Assembly (NCBI RefSeq): GCF_034931005.1
Contig: NZ_JAYGIN010000014.1
Location: forward strand, 1-64,000
Direction of reading: 5' to 3'
Length of the DNA: 64,000 bases
DNA from: Arcicella sp034931005
Lineage (GTDB): Bacteria; Bacteroidota; Bacteroidia; Cytophagales; Spirosomataceae
The translations under genes and the position numbers were made by a program. A model generated the notes under the pieces. That model saw nothing but the letters and a program-made list of their open reading frames with translations. It was not told the DNA's origin and made no database searches. Every line of letters starts with the position of its first letter. Positions within the stretch are counted from its first letter, which is position 1. This document shows, piece after piece, positions 35,289 to 43,959 of this stretch.

Positions 35289-35490
35289 TGCTTGGTTATT
35301 CGTTATCAGTTATGTTATTAGGAATAGTTTTCAATTCACTAATAATCAGTTACTTAAAATTATTTTGTAATTATGAAGATGATATTTTGTATTTGAGTTA
35401 AACGTTTTTTTATGATTTTTTTTTGTTCACTCAATTTATACTTTTACAAAGTTATATATTAATACTTTTTTACGCAAAGTGCGTATAAAC

Positions 35491-35519
35491 AAAAAGCCCA
35501 CTTGATAGTGAGCTTTTGG
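35491..35519 (-). terminator. Terminator of the NTF2-like gene
   Basis: AAAAGC(CC)ACT and AGTGAGCTTTT pair around a short loop, with a T-rich tail on the minus strand. It lies 30 bp downstream of the stop at 35547. Confidence 0.65.
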
Positions 35520-35546
35520 GTATATTTTTGATAAATGATTTCATTT

Positions 35547-36086
35547 CTACCAACCATCATCAGCTTTTGGCTTTACATTGGCTGTTGATTTTTTAGGAGC
35601 TGGTTTTGCTGGAGCAGCCGCAACTGATGCTGTTGAACCTCCCATACCTTTTACTTGTGCGTCTAAATCTGCACGACTGAAAACACGACTTACGATTTTC
35701 CATTCATTACCAAATTTTAACATACTCAATAAGTCGATGTACTTAAAGTCGCCAAATTGAAGTTCAACGGTTGCTAAGGCAGAAACTCCTACGTAAGCAT
35801 AAGAAATCAATTTAGTTGAACCGCCTTTGCTTTGAATACCACCTGCGGGCATTGAGGCAACGAATTTTGCCACTGGAATGTCTTGAATTGCTCCTGCACC
35901 ACTTACAGTTCTCAACATAGCGGTAGGGTGAAACGCTTGGTTCAAAAGACTTGCGTCTCCTTTCAATACACCATTGAGGTAATTATTGACACATAATTTT
36001 ACAGCTTCATCTTCCGACTGTGCCTTTACTGAAATAGCACTTGCTGAAATAAAAAACAAAAAGAGGATAATTCTGGAAATCTTCAT
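35547..36086 (-). CDS. Secreted NTF2-like (lumazine-binding type) protein
   Basis: A 179-residue exported protein with a signal peptide ending at VKAQ. An NTF2-like cone fold spans about 24-145: AVKLCVNNYLNGVLKGD at the start and then the AFHPTAMLRTVSG...VSALATVELQFG...KIVSRVFSRAD pattern of the lumazine-binding/SnoaL-like group. The tail is Ala/Pro/Lys-rich and low in complexity (about 150-179), perhaps a cell-surface linker. No catalytic residues are recognised. The gene is a single unit. Confidence 0.7.
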   Translation of the reverse strand: MKISRIILFLFFISASAISVKAQSEDEAVKLCVNNYLNGVLKGDASLLNQAFHPTAMLRTVSGAGAIQDIPVAKFVASMPAGGIQSKGGSTKLISYAYVGVSALATVELQFGDFKYIDLLSMLKFGNEWKIVSRVFSRADLDAQVKGMGGSTASVAAAPAKPAPKKSTANVKPKADDGW

Positions 36087-36139
36087 GGCTGATTGTTTTT
36101 AGGTTTTACCCCTAAAATTAGTATTTTTTTGTGATTTAA

Positions 36140-36268
36140 CGATTTATTGAGAATATTATTATAGTTGTGATTTAGTGAATTGTAATTAGTTCAGTTGTGA
36201 TTGAGTGAATTGGGATTTAGTGATTGTTGTTCGTCTGATAATCACTAAATCACAATTCACTCAATCAC
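36140..36268. repeat. Word-based inverted repeat upstream of the NTF2-like gene
   Basis: The core is a 29-bp arm pair (36197-36225 and 36240-36268) with one mismatch, made of words such as GTGATTGAGTGAATT and GATTTAGTGATT. Shorter tandem copies precede it from about 36167. The right arm ends 7 bp from the stop codon of the serine hydrolase gene. Confidence 0.9.
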
Positions 36269-36275
36269 CAATAAA

Positions 36276-37508
36276 TTACTCTCCTTCCAATTCTTCTGGT
36301 AATCCTTCGCCACTCATAAAGTACCATGCTTTTTCAGGATAAAGAATAGACTGTGCTACTTTTATACGTCCAAGAGCATGATTGGCTACGTTTTGGAGAA
36401 TAATAATTGAAGAATTATCTCGGTTGTTGTGCATATAATAATTTTTGAAACCATGCCACCAACCTGTATGGAATGTTAGCCATGAGCCATCATCTAAAAG
36501 CTGTAAACGCCAACCAAACCCATAATTTTTGGTAATCATATTTCTAAAAGTATGGGCAGGTTGGAAGGCTTCACGGAGGGTATTTATTTTTACTAATTTC
36601 TCCGAATTCAAAGCCATATCCCACTTAAATAAATCTTCAACGGTTGAATATACACCTTTGTCGCCCGTTGCACCGTCCAAATGGTCGAAAGGAACTTGCC
36701 AATAACCATGTCTGCGAGGCGTATAACCTACTGCCGCACTTGCCACTAATTCCGTTTTGGTTGGGTCATAAATAAAGCTGCGAGACATTCCTGCGGGAGC
36801 AAAAAGGTTTTTCTGAGCGTATTCTCGAAAATTCATTCCCGATAATTTTTCTACGATATAAGCCAATAAAACATAATTTGAGTTATTGTAATTGAATCGA
36901 GAATTGGGCAAATAATTGATACCAGGTTTGTATTTTGCGAATAAATCAACGATTTGGTCATTTGACATCGACAACCGTTTATTCCAAATTCTATCTAAGC
37001 AATATACGTAGTTAGGAATTCCTGATGAATGTGTCAATAAACTTCTGATGGTTATCGAAGAGTCATAAGGGAAATTTGGAATGTGTTTATAAACGGGGTC
37101 ATCATAATTTATCAAACCTTTTTCATGCAACTGCATAATGGCAACTGCCGTAAATTGTTTTGATACGGATGCCAACTGAAATTGTGTTTGCGTTGAATTA
37201 GTATCTTTTTTGGTAAAACTTGAATAGCCAAACGCATTTTTATAGATGATTTTTCCGTATTGAGATACCAAAACTGCACCATTGAAACCGTTAAGCTTAT
37301 GCAGTTTTTTGAAGAAAGTATCTAATTTTGCAGCTTTTCGACTGGCTATTTTAGCGTCAAACAAGCGAGAAAGACTATCGTTTCTAAAAGCAACAGCACT
37401 GGTGGTTTCGTCAGAAAGTGATTTGGATTGATGCGAGCAAGCAACGATTCCTAAACCCGAAAAGAAACTGAATAGTAAAATATATTTGGTAATTTTCAAA
37501 AGTATCAC
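36276..37508 (-). CDS. Serine hydrolase lipoprotein, class C beta-lactamase family
   Basis: A 410-residue lipoprotein with lipobox GIVAC (Cys24). The penicillin-binding/beta-lactamase fold has nucleophile Ser114 in SVSK (114-117). The second motif Tyr-x-Asn is in NYNNSNYVLL, and HTGWWHGF replaces the KTG triad. This is the pattern of PBP4*/esterase EstB-like class C relatives. These are usually peptidases or esterases on the periplasmic side and are not resistance enzymes. The C-terminal region includes YGFGWRL, a common marker of the family. It stands as a single gene on the minus strand. Confidence 0.88.
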   Translation of the reverse strand: MILLKITKYILLFSFFSGLGIVACSHQSKSLSDETTSAVAFRNDSLSRLFDAKIASRKAAKLDTFFKKLHKLNGFNGAVLVSQYGKIIYKNAFGYSSFTKKDTNSTQTQFQLASVSKQFTAVAIMQLHEKGLINYDDPVYKHIPNFPYDSSITIRSLLTHSSGIPNYVYCLDRIWNKRLSMSNDQIVDLFAKYKPGINYLPNSRFNYNNSNYVLLAYIVEKLSGMNFREYAQKNLFAPAGMSRSFIYDPTKTELVASAAVGYTPRRHGYWQVPFDHLDGATGDKGVYSTVEDLFKWDMALNSEKLVKINTLREAFQPAHTFRNMITKNYGFGWRLQLLDDGSWLTFHTGWWHGFKNYYMHNNRDNSSIIILQNVANHALGRIKVAQSILYPEKAWYFMSGEGLPEELEGE

Positions 37509-37573
37509 GTTTTATTAGAAGGATTATAAGATTTATATGTGGCTATCTTTATAACGCTAAATTAAGCGATGAA

Positions 37574-37604
37574 TTTGATTTATGCCAATCTGTTTTTAAT
37601 TTTA
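37574..37604 (+). promoter_or_regulatory. Promoter of corA
   Basis: TTTG at 37574-37577 and TAATTTTA at 37597-37604 are 19 bp apart, one base from the full consensus. Initiation is expected near 37610, 20 nt before the ATG. Confidence 0.62.
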
Positions 37605-37629
37605 AGTATATACTCTCACAAACGAAATA

Positions 37630-38700
37630 ATGTCAAAACGCTATAAAATTCAGAATGCCAATCTCGGAACTTCCCCTGGAACACTCACTTACGTTGGAGA
37701 AGAAGTAAAATTTGATACCAAAGTTTTTTGGACAGAATACAATGTTGAATTTTATAAAATGCACGCTTTCCCAAAGTTGGGAGATTTCAATCTTACCTTA
37801 GATGCCGACAAAACCTATTGGCTCAATATTGATGGTATTCATGAACCCAAAGTGATTGCAACCGTTGGAGAAGTGTTTGACTTACACCCACTTGTGATGG
37901 AGGATATTTTGAATTCTCAACAAAAACCAAAGTTTGAATATTATGACGATGAACAGCTTTTTATCACCATCAAAATGATGGAGTTCAACCCTTACACCCG
38001 TGAAATTGAGATTGAACATCTAAGCTTTATTTTGGGTGAAGGTTTTGTTATTTCATTTCAAGAAGAACGAACAAAAGATATTTTTGAGCCAATCTTACAA
38101 CGCCTCAAAACTTCTGCGGGAAAAACCCGAAGAAACGGAGCAGATTATTTACTTTATGCTTTAATTGACTTGGTTGTAGATAACTATTTTGTGGTTTTAG
38201 AACAGGTTTCAGAAAATATGGAGCGTTTGGAAGAAGATATTTTAACGTCTGCCAAACAAAAATCGTTGAATGAACTTTACGGTATAAAACGAGAATTGAC
38301 TTTGATGAGAAAAACCGTTTTTCCATTGCGTGAAATGCTTTTTAACCTAATTCGAGAAGAAGCTCCTTTGATAACTCCCAATACTGTTTTGTATTTGCGT
38401 GATGTACACGACCATGTTACGCAAGTGATTGAAACGGTGGATTCTTATCGAGAATTAGTAGCATCTTTAATGGATTTATATTTGTCGCAAGCCAGCAATA
38501 GAATGAACAATGTCATGAAAGTGCTGACAGTTATTTCGGTTGTATTTATGCCTTTAACTTTCGTTGCGGGAATTTATGGAATGAATTTCGACAATATGCC
38601 CGAATTACATTGGAAGTACGGTTATTACTACGTTTGGGGTTTTATGATTCTATCAGTAATCGGAATGTTGATTTACTTTAAGAAAAAAGAATGGTTATGA
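37630..38700 (+). CDS. corA: Magnesium/cobalt transporter CorA
   Basis: A 356-residue CorA channel. A large cytoplasmic funnel domain (1-290) and a long stalk helix precede two C-terminal membrane helices, the first ending in the selectivity motif Gly317-Met318-Asn319 (YGMNFDNMPE). The helix after it is AYYYVWGFMILSVIGMLIYF-like, and the basic tail KKKEW is typical. Homopentameric CorA passes Mg2+ and also Co2+. It has its own consensus promoter. The window also encodes MgtE, so two Mg2+ channels are present. Confidence 0.96.
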   Translation: MSKRYKIQNANLGTSPGTLTYVGEEVKFDTKVFWTEYNVEFYKMHAFPKLGDFNLTLDADKTYWLNIDGIHEPKVIATVGEVFDLHPLVMEDILNSQQKPKFEYYDDEQLFITIKMMEFNPYTREIEIEHLSFILGEGFVISFQEERTKDIFEPILQRLKTSAGKTRRNGADYLLYALIDLVVDNYFVVLEQVSENMERLEEDILTSAKQKSLNELYGIKRELTLMRKTVFPLREMLFNLIREEAPLITPNTVLYLRDVHDHVTQVIETVDSYRELVASLMDLYLSQASNRMNNVMKVLTVISVVFMPLTFVAGIYGMNFDNMPELHWKYGYYYVWGFMILSVIGMLIYFKKKEWL

Positions 38701-39250
38701 GTTGTGGGAGGGCAAAATAAATGGATGAAGTCAATGATGAAATCTTATAATTTGACTGTTAATCTGCCCCAAGTTTATAAAATTTAATTTGTTTAATGAA
38801 AATACTTTTTTAGCGATAAATACCTTGTTTTAAAACGTCATTTTTGAAAAACGATATCTATTTTGATATTCATGCTAATTTATGATACCTATTTTTGAGA
38901 AAAATTGATTTTTGAATCTAAATATACATTGAATCAAAACCTGTTGCTTAGAAAAGTGCAATAAAAAAACTTTATATTTCAATAAAATAATTTTCTGAGT
39001 AAAGACCGTTTGAAATTTGAGCCTTTTTAGTCCTAAAATTGTAAAATTGATATATTCTACCTTCAAAATCAGAAATATTATCATAAAACTCATGTTTTTT
39101 TCGGAAAATACCATCAAAATACAACTTTCAACTAAATGCCTATGAGCGTATAACTGCTTGATTTTTAATAACTTTTATGCAATTTTTACGTATCTATTGT
39201 AAGAAAATCAAATAGATACTTTATATAAAATCGTAAGAGCATTAAATAAA
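38701..39250. other. Gene-free AT-rich stretch
   Basis: Between corA and the DUF3592 gene. No credible coding sequence, tRNA or strong hairpin is seen. One minus-strand frame of 80 codons (38875-39117) has an amino-acid composition dictated by AT richness and no start context, so it is not called. Confidence 0.6.
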
Positions 39251-39718
39251 ATGGTTAATATACTCAATTCAATATTTTTAATTTCAGGCAGACACGGAGT
39301 CTATACTGGAGTTCCACCAACTGTAATGGCTGGTTTTGTGGTAGTAGCGGCGGCGTTAATTTTATTAGGATTTTTCCTTACTCAAAAACGTCGTTCTTGG
39401 TATCAACATTCTCAATTGACACAAGGTGAGATTGTTGAGATTAGCAAACGTTTTGACCGTAGTGATAGACGTGGCCAACATCCAATTTTCTTTCCAGTTG
39501 TTTCATTCAGTGTGAATGATAGACAATTTAAAATTGAAGCTGACAAAGGAATGGCAATATTGAGCCAAATCGGACAAAAAATGCAGGTTCGTTATAATCC
39601 TGAAAATCCCTATGAATCAGCTTTAGGTGAAAGTAATATTCCTGGAATTAAACCTTCAGTTTTCTTCGCTTTAGGACTTGGACTGTTAATGGCAAGTTTA
39701 TTATTGATGTTGAAATAG
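39251..39718 (+). CDS. DUF3592 domain membrane protein
   Basis: A 155-residue protein with two membrane helices (about 24-44 and 133-152). Between them lies an extracytoplasmic DUF3592 domain with the usual start TQGEIVEISKR and the HPIFFPVVSFSV...FKIEADKG...VRYNPENPYES strands. Function is unknown across the family, which is widespread and often encoded alone. It ends in a bidirectional terminator shared with the convergent deoR gene. Confidence 0.8.
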   Translation: MVNILNSIFLISGRHGVYTGVPPTVMAGFVVVAAALILLGFFLTQKRRSWYQHSQLTQGEIVEISKRFDRSDRRGQHPIFFPVVSFSVNDRQFKIEADKGMAILSQIGQKMQVRYNPENPYESALGESNIPGIKPSVFFALGLGLLMASLLLMLK

Positions 39719-39730
39719 ATAATATAGTGT

Positions 39731-39774
39731 GCAAACAAAAAGGGCGTAAAATTATTTACGCCCTTTTTGTTTGC
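39731..39774. terminator. Perfect 20-bp bidirectional terminator
   Basis: GCAAACAAAAAGGGCGTAAA and its exact 20-base complement enclose ATTA. The A/T-rich bases of the stem give U runs in both directions. Confidence 0.95.
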
Positions 39775-39788
39775 AATTATTTGCAATT

Positions 39789-40538
39789 TTATAGAATTTC
39801 TACTCCTTTGTTTTTAAAGCCATTCAAAAGCTCATCAGACGGACTCAAACTGGTAATCAGATAAGATAAATCGGTGAAATTACAGACATTATAATTCTCT
39901 TTTCTGTTTATTTTTTCTTCCAAAACACAGGTTACTGTTTTTCTTGAGATATTCATCATTTTTTGTTTCAGAATAGACTCCTCGTAATGTCTGATGGCTA
40001 ACCCATTATCCAAACTAATACTATTGATACCCATAAAATAGAGGTCAGCTTGAATGTGTTCTAAGTCTTGAATTGTTTTGCTTCCAATAGTTATTTGGTA
40101 TCTTTTATAAAATGAACCTCCTAATAAAATAATTTCAATTTTGGGGTGTTCTGCCAATGCCGTAGCCAAATGTGGATTATTAGTTACGATGGTAAGTTCC
40201 AGATTTTTAGGTATTTGCTCTGCAATGTAGAAATTAGTAGTGCCACCATCCATTATTATTATTTTATTGTTTTCTAATAATTTTAGTGCTTTTTTGGCAA
40301 TAGTAACAAATTCGGTATTGACAATCCCCAAACCTTTGCTGGGCTTCATTGAAAGGTAAGAATGGGCAATTGCTCCGCCATGAACTTTCTTCAAAAGACC
40401 TTTATCTTCAAGTTCAATTACGTCTCTTCTTACACTGTCGTATGATACATTTAATAGTTGACCTAAATCAACAAGAGTAACTTTTTTGTCGGTCCCTAAT
40501 TTTTCTAAAATGAGTTGTTGACGTTCTTCTTTTAACAT
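39789..40538 (-). CDS. DeoR/GlpR family transcriptional regulator
   Basis: A 249-residue regulator. The N-terminal DeoR HTH (about 5-58) shows KVTLVDLGQLLNVSYDSVRRDVIELEDKGLL. A sugar-phosphate-binding DeoRC domain follows, with the usual IIMDGGTTN and LGGSFYKRYQITIGS motifs and the terminal ITSLSPSDE region. Such proteins sense phosphorylated sugars and usually repress their catabolic genes. No sugar operon is adjacent here and the nearest gene upstream is fumC. Direct repeats TGCAAA at exact 10-bp spacing lie just upstream and are a likely operator. Confidence 0.92.
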   Translation of the reverse strand: MLKEERQQLILEKLGTDKKVTLVDLGQLLNVSYDSVRRDVIELEDKGLLKKVHGGAIAHSYLSMKPSKGLGIVNTEFVTIAKKALKLLENNKIIIMDGGTTNFYIAEQIPKNLELTIVTNNPHLATALAEHPKIEIILLGGSFYKRYQITIGSKTIQDLEHIQADLYFMGINSISLDNGLAIRHYEESILKQKMMNISRKTVTCVLEEKINRKENYNVCNFTDLSYLITSLSPSDELLNGFKNKGVEIL

Positions 40539-40593
40539 ATTGAGAAATTTGGATATTAGTTCAATTGTTTCATGGGATGTTTCTATTTTTTAT

Positions 40594-40648
40594 TGCAAAT
40601 ATCTGCAAAAAAATGCAAAATTGTTTGTAGATTACAAAAAAGTTTGCA
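40594..40648. promoter_or_regulatory. Phased TGCAAA repeats, candidate DeoR operator
   Basis: TGCAAA occurs at 40594, 40604 and 40614, an exact 10-bp period placing the copies on the same DNA face. An inverted TTTGCA follows at 40643-40648. They begin 56 bp upstream of the deoR ATG and precede the promoter at 40624-40656. Confidence 0.55.
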
Positions 40649-40656
40649 TAAATTTG
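40624..40656 (+). promoter_or_regulatory. Plus-strand promoter without an adjacent gene
   Basis: TTTG at 40624-40627 and a perfect TAAATTTG at 40649-40656, with a spacing of 21 bp (one or two more than usual). No coding sequence follows within 370 bp, but a strong terminator does at 40774. Confidence 0.5.
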
Positions 40657-40661
40657 TATCG

Positions 40662-40810
40662 TTATCATTAACCATTTTTATAGTTTAATAAATCAATAAT
40701 ACGAGTACATTTTTTTTTATTATAAAAGCCACTGGTTAAAATAATAAAATTGTGTTTTGAAAGGTTGAAATCGAAAGGGTACGGACATTGCTGTTTGTAC
40801 CTTTTTTTTA
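40662..40810 (+). ncRNA. Candidate small RNA
   Basis: A transcript of about 150 nt is predicted between the orphan promoter at 40624-40656 and the terminator at 40774-40810. It has no start codon with a sensible frame. Internal pairing is possible between TAACCA...TTTTAT near 40670 and ATAAAA...TGGTTA near 40730. The evidence is only the ordered promoter/terminator pair. Confidence 0.4.
40774..40810 (+). terminator. Orphan rho-independent terminator
   Basis: AAAGGGTACGGACA and TGTTTGTACCTTTT pair over 14 bp (with three G-U pairs) around a TTGC tetraloop, followed by a run of T. No gene ends here. Confidence 0.85.
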
Positions 40811-40987
40811 TGTTTTAGATTTAATTAATAGGCTCTATAAAATGATGAATAGCTTAAATTATCAACAAAGGTAAAGCATTGATAATTAGCAAATTGCTTT
40901 ATTTCCTTCAATTCACATATTTATGCTCCTATACTAATTTAGTAAACATTTATTTAACTAAATATAATTCGTATTCCGTTTCGTCTT

Positions 40988-40995
40988 TACCTTTG
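40988..40995 (+). promoter_or_regulatory. -7 box upstream of fumC
   Basis: TACCTTTG matches TAnnTTTG exactly, 36 bp before the fumC ATG. No TTTG is found 19-20 bp upstream, so the promoter is incomplete or depends on an activator. Confidence 0.35.
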
Positions 40996-41030
40996 TGTTG
41001 CAATTTAATTTATAATTTTCAATCTGAATA

Positions 41031-42428
41031 ATGGAATACAGAATAGAAAAAGACACAATGGGTAAGGTGCAAGTACCTGCCAATGTTTACTGGGGAGCTC
41101 AAACCCAACGTTCAATCATGAACTTTCCAATCGCCCAGGACATCAATAAGATGCCAAAGGAGATTATCCGTGCATTTGCTTATTTGAAAAAAGCAGCAGC
41201 AATTACCAATTTTGAAGCAGGAGTTTTAGCAGAAGATAAGAAAAACCTTATCGGTCAAGTGTGTGATGAAATTTTGGAAGGAAAGTTAGACGACCAATTT
41301 CCGTTGGTAGTTTGGCAAACGGGTTCGGGTACACAGTCGAACATGAATTGTAACGAAGTGGTTGCTTACAGAGCTCACGTAATCAATGGCGGGAATTTGA
41401 TGGACGATGTGAAATTCGTTCACCCAAATGATGATGTAAATAAGTCTCAATCTTCAAATGATACTTTTCCAACGGCAATGCACATTGCGGCATATAAGAT
41501 TTTGTTGGAAGTTACCATTCCTGGTATCACAAAATTGAGAAATACTTTAGACGCAAAAGCAAAAGAATTCAGAACAGTTGTTAAGATTGGTCGTACTCAC
41601 TTTATGGATGCTACACCTTTAACTTTGGGACAAGAATTTTCGGGTTATGTATCTCAGCTTGACCACGGTTTGCGTGCCATCAACAATACTTTAGCTCACC
41701 TTTCTGAATTAGCATTGGGTGGAACTGCCGTAGGTACAGGTATCAATACGCCAAAAGGGTATTCTGAAAATGTAGCAAAACATATTGCTGATTTGACAGG
41801 TTTGCCATTTATTACGGCTGAAAATAAATTTGAGGCATTGGCTGCTCACGATGCTATCGTGGAGGCTCATGGTGCTTTGAAAACCGTTGCGGTTAGCTTA
41901 ATGAAAATCGGTAATGATATTCGTATGCTTTCGTCGGGACCACGTTCGGGTATTGGTGAAATTTATATTCCAGACAACGAACCAGGTTCTTCAATTATGC
42001 CAGGAAAAGTAAATCCTACGCAATGCGAAGCGATGACAATGGTGGCGGCTCAGGTAATGGGGAATGATGTGACAATCGGTATTGGTGGTTCAATGGGACA
42101 TTTTGAATTGAACGTATTTAAACCAGTAATGATTTTCAATTTCTTACATTCGGCACGTTTAATTGGTGATGTTTGTGTGGCATTTAATGATAAATGTGCT
42201 GAAGGAATCCAACCTTTACACGAAAACATTAAGAAGCACGTAAATAACTCATTGATGTTGGTAACTGCTTTGAACACTAAAATTGGCTACTACAAATCGG
42301 CTGAAATTGCTCAGACAGCTCATAAAAATGGCTCGACTTTGAAAGAAACAGCGATTGCTTTAGGATACTTAACGGCAGAAGAATTTGACGCTTGGGTAAA
42401 ACCTGAAGATATGGTAGGGGAGATTTAG
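41031..42428 (+). CDS. fumC: Class II fumarate hydratase
   Basis: A 465-residue tetrameric, iron-independent fumarase of the TCA cycle. It is one of the fumarase/aspartase superfamily: SGTQSNMNCNEV near residue 100, GRTHFMDATPLTLGQE near 186 and the signature GSSIMPGKVNPTQCEA near 321, which carries the catalytic mobile-loop Ser. The first residues (EYRIEKDTMGKVQVP) and the NMN motif fit FumC better than aspartase AspA. The gene is a single unit with a strong terminator, and a possible small RNA lies upstream. Confidence 0.95.
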   Translation: MEYRIEKDTMGKVQVPANVYWGAQTQRSIMNFPIAQDINKMPKEIIRAFAYLKKAAAITNFEAGVLAEDKKNLIGQVCDEILEGKLDDQFPLVVWQTGSGTQSNMNCNEVVAYRAHVINGGNLMDDVKFVHPNDDVNKSQSSNDTFPTAMHIAAYKILLEVTIPGITKLRNTLDAKAKEFRTVVKIGRTHFMDATPLTLGQEFSGYVSQLDHGLRAINNTLAHLSELALGGTAVGTGINTPKGYSENVAKHIADLTGLPFITAENKFEALAAHDAIVEAHGALKTVAVSLMKIGNDIRMLSSGPRSGIGEIYIPDNEPGSSIMPGKVNPTQCEAMTMVAAQVMGNDVTIGIGGSMGHFELNVFKPVMIFNFLHSARLIGDVCVAFNDKCAEGIQPLHENIKKHVNNSLMLVTALNTKIGYYKSAEIAQTAHKNGSTLKETAIALGYLTAEEFDAWVKPEDMVGEI

Positions 42429-42631
42429 TGACTGGTGATTAGTTATTGGGAATTAGTGTTGGGTGAATTTCAAAATCAGACATAATTTCAGAGATAACTT
42501 AAAAATCATCAGAAAATACAAAAGGTCAAGGATTCATTTCCTTGACCTTTTTTTAGTTCAAAAGCTATGGTTATTTGACAATTGAAGTGTTTATCAATCA
42601 ACCAATTTTCTAATTACCAATAACTACTGAT
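42429..42631. repeat. Word-based inverted repeat enclosing a terminator
   Basis: The fumC-side words GGTGATTAGTTATTGGGAATTAG (three adjoining words) are mirrored at 42595-42631 by CAACCAATT, TTCTAATTACCAATAAC and TACTGATTTACT. The arms are imperfect and abut both stop codons. A conventional terminator sits in the middle. Confidence 0.6.
42520..42554 (+). terminator. Terminator of fumC
   Basis: AAAAGGTCAAGGA and TCCTTGACCTTTT pair over 13 bp around a 6-nt loop, followed by T residues. Confidence 0.92.
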
Positions 42632-43912
42632 TTACTCAATACCATTTTCGTGTTCATAATGAATCACTTCCAATTTTCTACCTTTGACAATTTTACGAAA
42701 TTTTGCTTTAGTCATACGGTGTTCTCGTTCAAATCCTGCATGATAAAATGCTCTTACAAATAATGCCAAAACCAAAGGAACAGTGTCCATCGAGTATTGA
42801 AAAACGAAAAATAGACCCATGGCAATCATTAATCCGACAACGATGAAATAGTAACCATACCAAAAATCACGAGCGTCTTTTTTCTCTGATAATAAAAATA
42901 TAATGGGCAAGTGCAGTGGAAAAGCCCAAAGTAGATTTTTATTATAATTGGTTACTCCGTGGTCTGTGCCAAACCATAAAAACAATAAAAGCCAGCCGAA
43001 TATCCCGATGATTCCAAAAAGAATTTTATCGTAGAGATAACCTTTATTCCTTTTTTTCCAGTCATTAAAAGTTATATAGGCAGTGATTAATAAAATCAAA
43101 CTAAACCAAAAACGTGGCGTAAGGAAAAATGAAGGTTCCTCATCAACAGGATTGGTCGGAAATAAATCATGCGTATTTCTGACAAAATAATAAACATGGT
43201 GTTTTGACATTCGTCTGGCTGCTGCCATACTTTTCATCAAATTTTCAGGAAGATAACAAGCATCAAATTGTAAAATTCGCTTGTCGGCAGGAGCTCCCAA
43301 AGCGGCATTCATACCTACGGCAGCCCAATAATGATGTTTTCTTAATAAACATTTATTCATCCATTGACGGTACGAACTATCATTCATAGCAGTAATATTT
43401 TGCAAATGAACACTATCTGTACAAGCCAACATTAGAGCATCACGAATTCGAGTAGAACAGTTATCCGAGAAAAATTTATACATATAATTTCTGGTCGAAG
43501 GATTATTATATGTTTTTTCTAAACTGTCAAAAATTAACTGTTTTTGTCCAATCCCCAAACTCATTACCTGTTCCGTCATATTCCGATTATGCTTTTGGTA
43601 ATATTCCTGATAAGCATATAAAGGAGCGTAAGACATCTGATATGGGAGTTGACCACGAATAAATTTGAAATAAAAATTTTCAGTATCGTAGTCATAACCA
43701 CCAAAGTTATAGGCTTTGTCAATTCCGTTTGAAGGGTCATAAATCCATAAAAGCGTATGCCCAAAAGCATCGTTCAATTCATCACCTGGGGCTACCGTTA
43801 TTAAGCTAATTTTTGTGCTTTCCGATAGCTTTTGGGCGACAGATTGTAAGGCTAAAACAAGCATTAATATGCTCAAAGAAAGGATTTTTGGTATAAATTT
43901 CAGATATTTCAT
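42632..43912 (-). CDS. DUF4105 domain membrane protein
   Basis: A 426-residue protein with a signal peptide ending at SVAQ and a DUF4105 (Lnb periplasmic-type) domain at about 30-200. It shows LITVAPGDELNDAFGHTLLWI with the conserved His, and FFSDNCSTRIRDAL with the conserved Cys. From about 260 onward four to five membrane helices and a short basic tail follow. The conserved Cys/His resemble papain-like NlpC-type catalytic residues, and the family has been likened to lacto-N-biosidase's N-terminal domain. Its real activity is unknown. It is common in Bacteroidetes. Confidence 0.82.
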   Translation of the reverse strand: MKYLKFIPKILSLSILMLVLALQSVAQKLSESTKISLITVAPGDELNDAFGHTLLWIYDPSNGIDKAYNFGGYDYDTENFYFKFIRGQLPYQMSYAPLYAYQEYYQKHNRNMTEQVMSLGIGQKQLIFDSLEKTYNNPSTRNYMYKFFSDNCSTRIRDALMLACTDSVHLQNITAMNDSSYRQWMNKCLLRKHHYWAAVGMNAALGAPADKRILQFDACYLPENLMKSMAAARRMSKHHVYYFVRNTHDLFPTNPVDEEPSFFLTPRFWFSLILLITAYITFNDWKKRNKGYLYDKILFGIIGIFGWLLLFLWFGTDHGVTNYNKNLLWAFPLHLPIIFLLSEKKDARDFWYGYYFIVVGLMIAMGLFFVFQYSMDTVPLVLALFVRAFYHAGFEREHRMTKAKFRKIVKGRKLEVIHYEHENGIE

Positions 43913-43959
43913 AAATTAGTTACGGCTTTGTGTTATTTGTGCTACTAAAATAACATTTT

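Noticed and set aside
38875..39117. Minus-strand frame of 80 codons in the corA-DUF3592 gap
   Set aside because: Composition (Ile, Phe, Leu, Lys) is what AT-rich non-coding DNA gives, with no leader or family resemblance.
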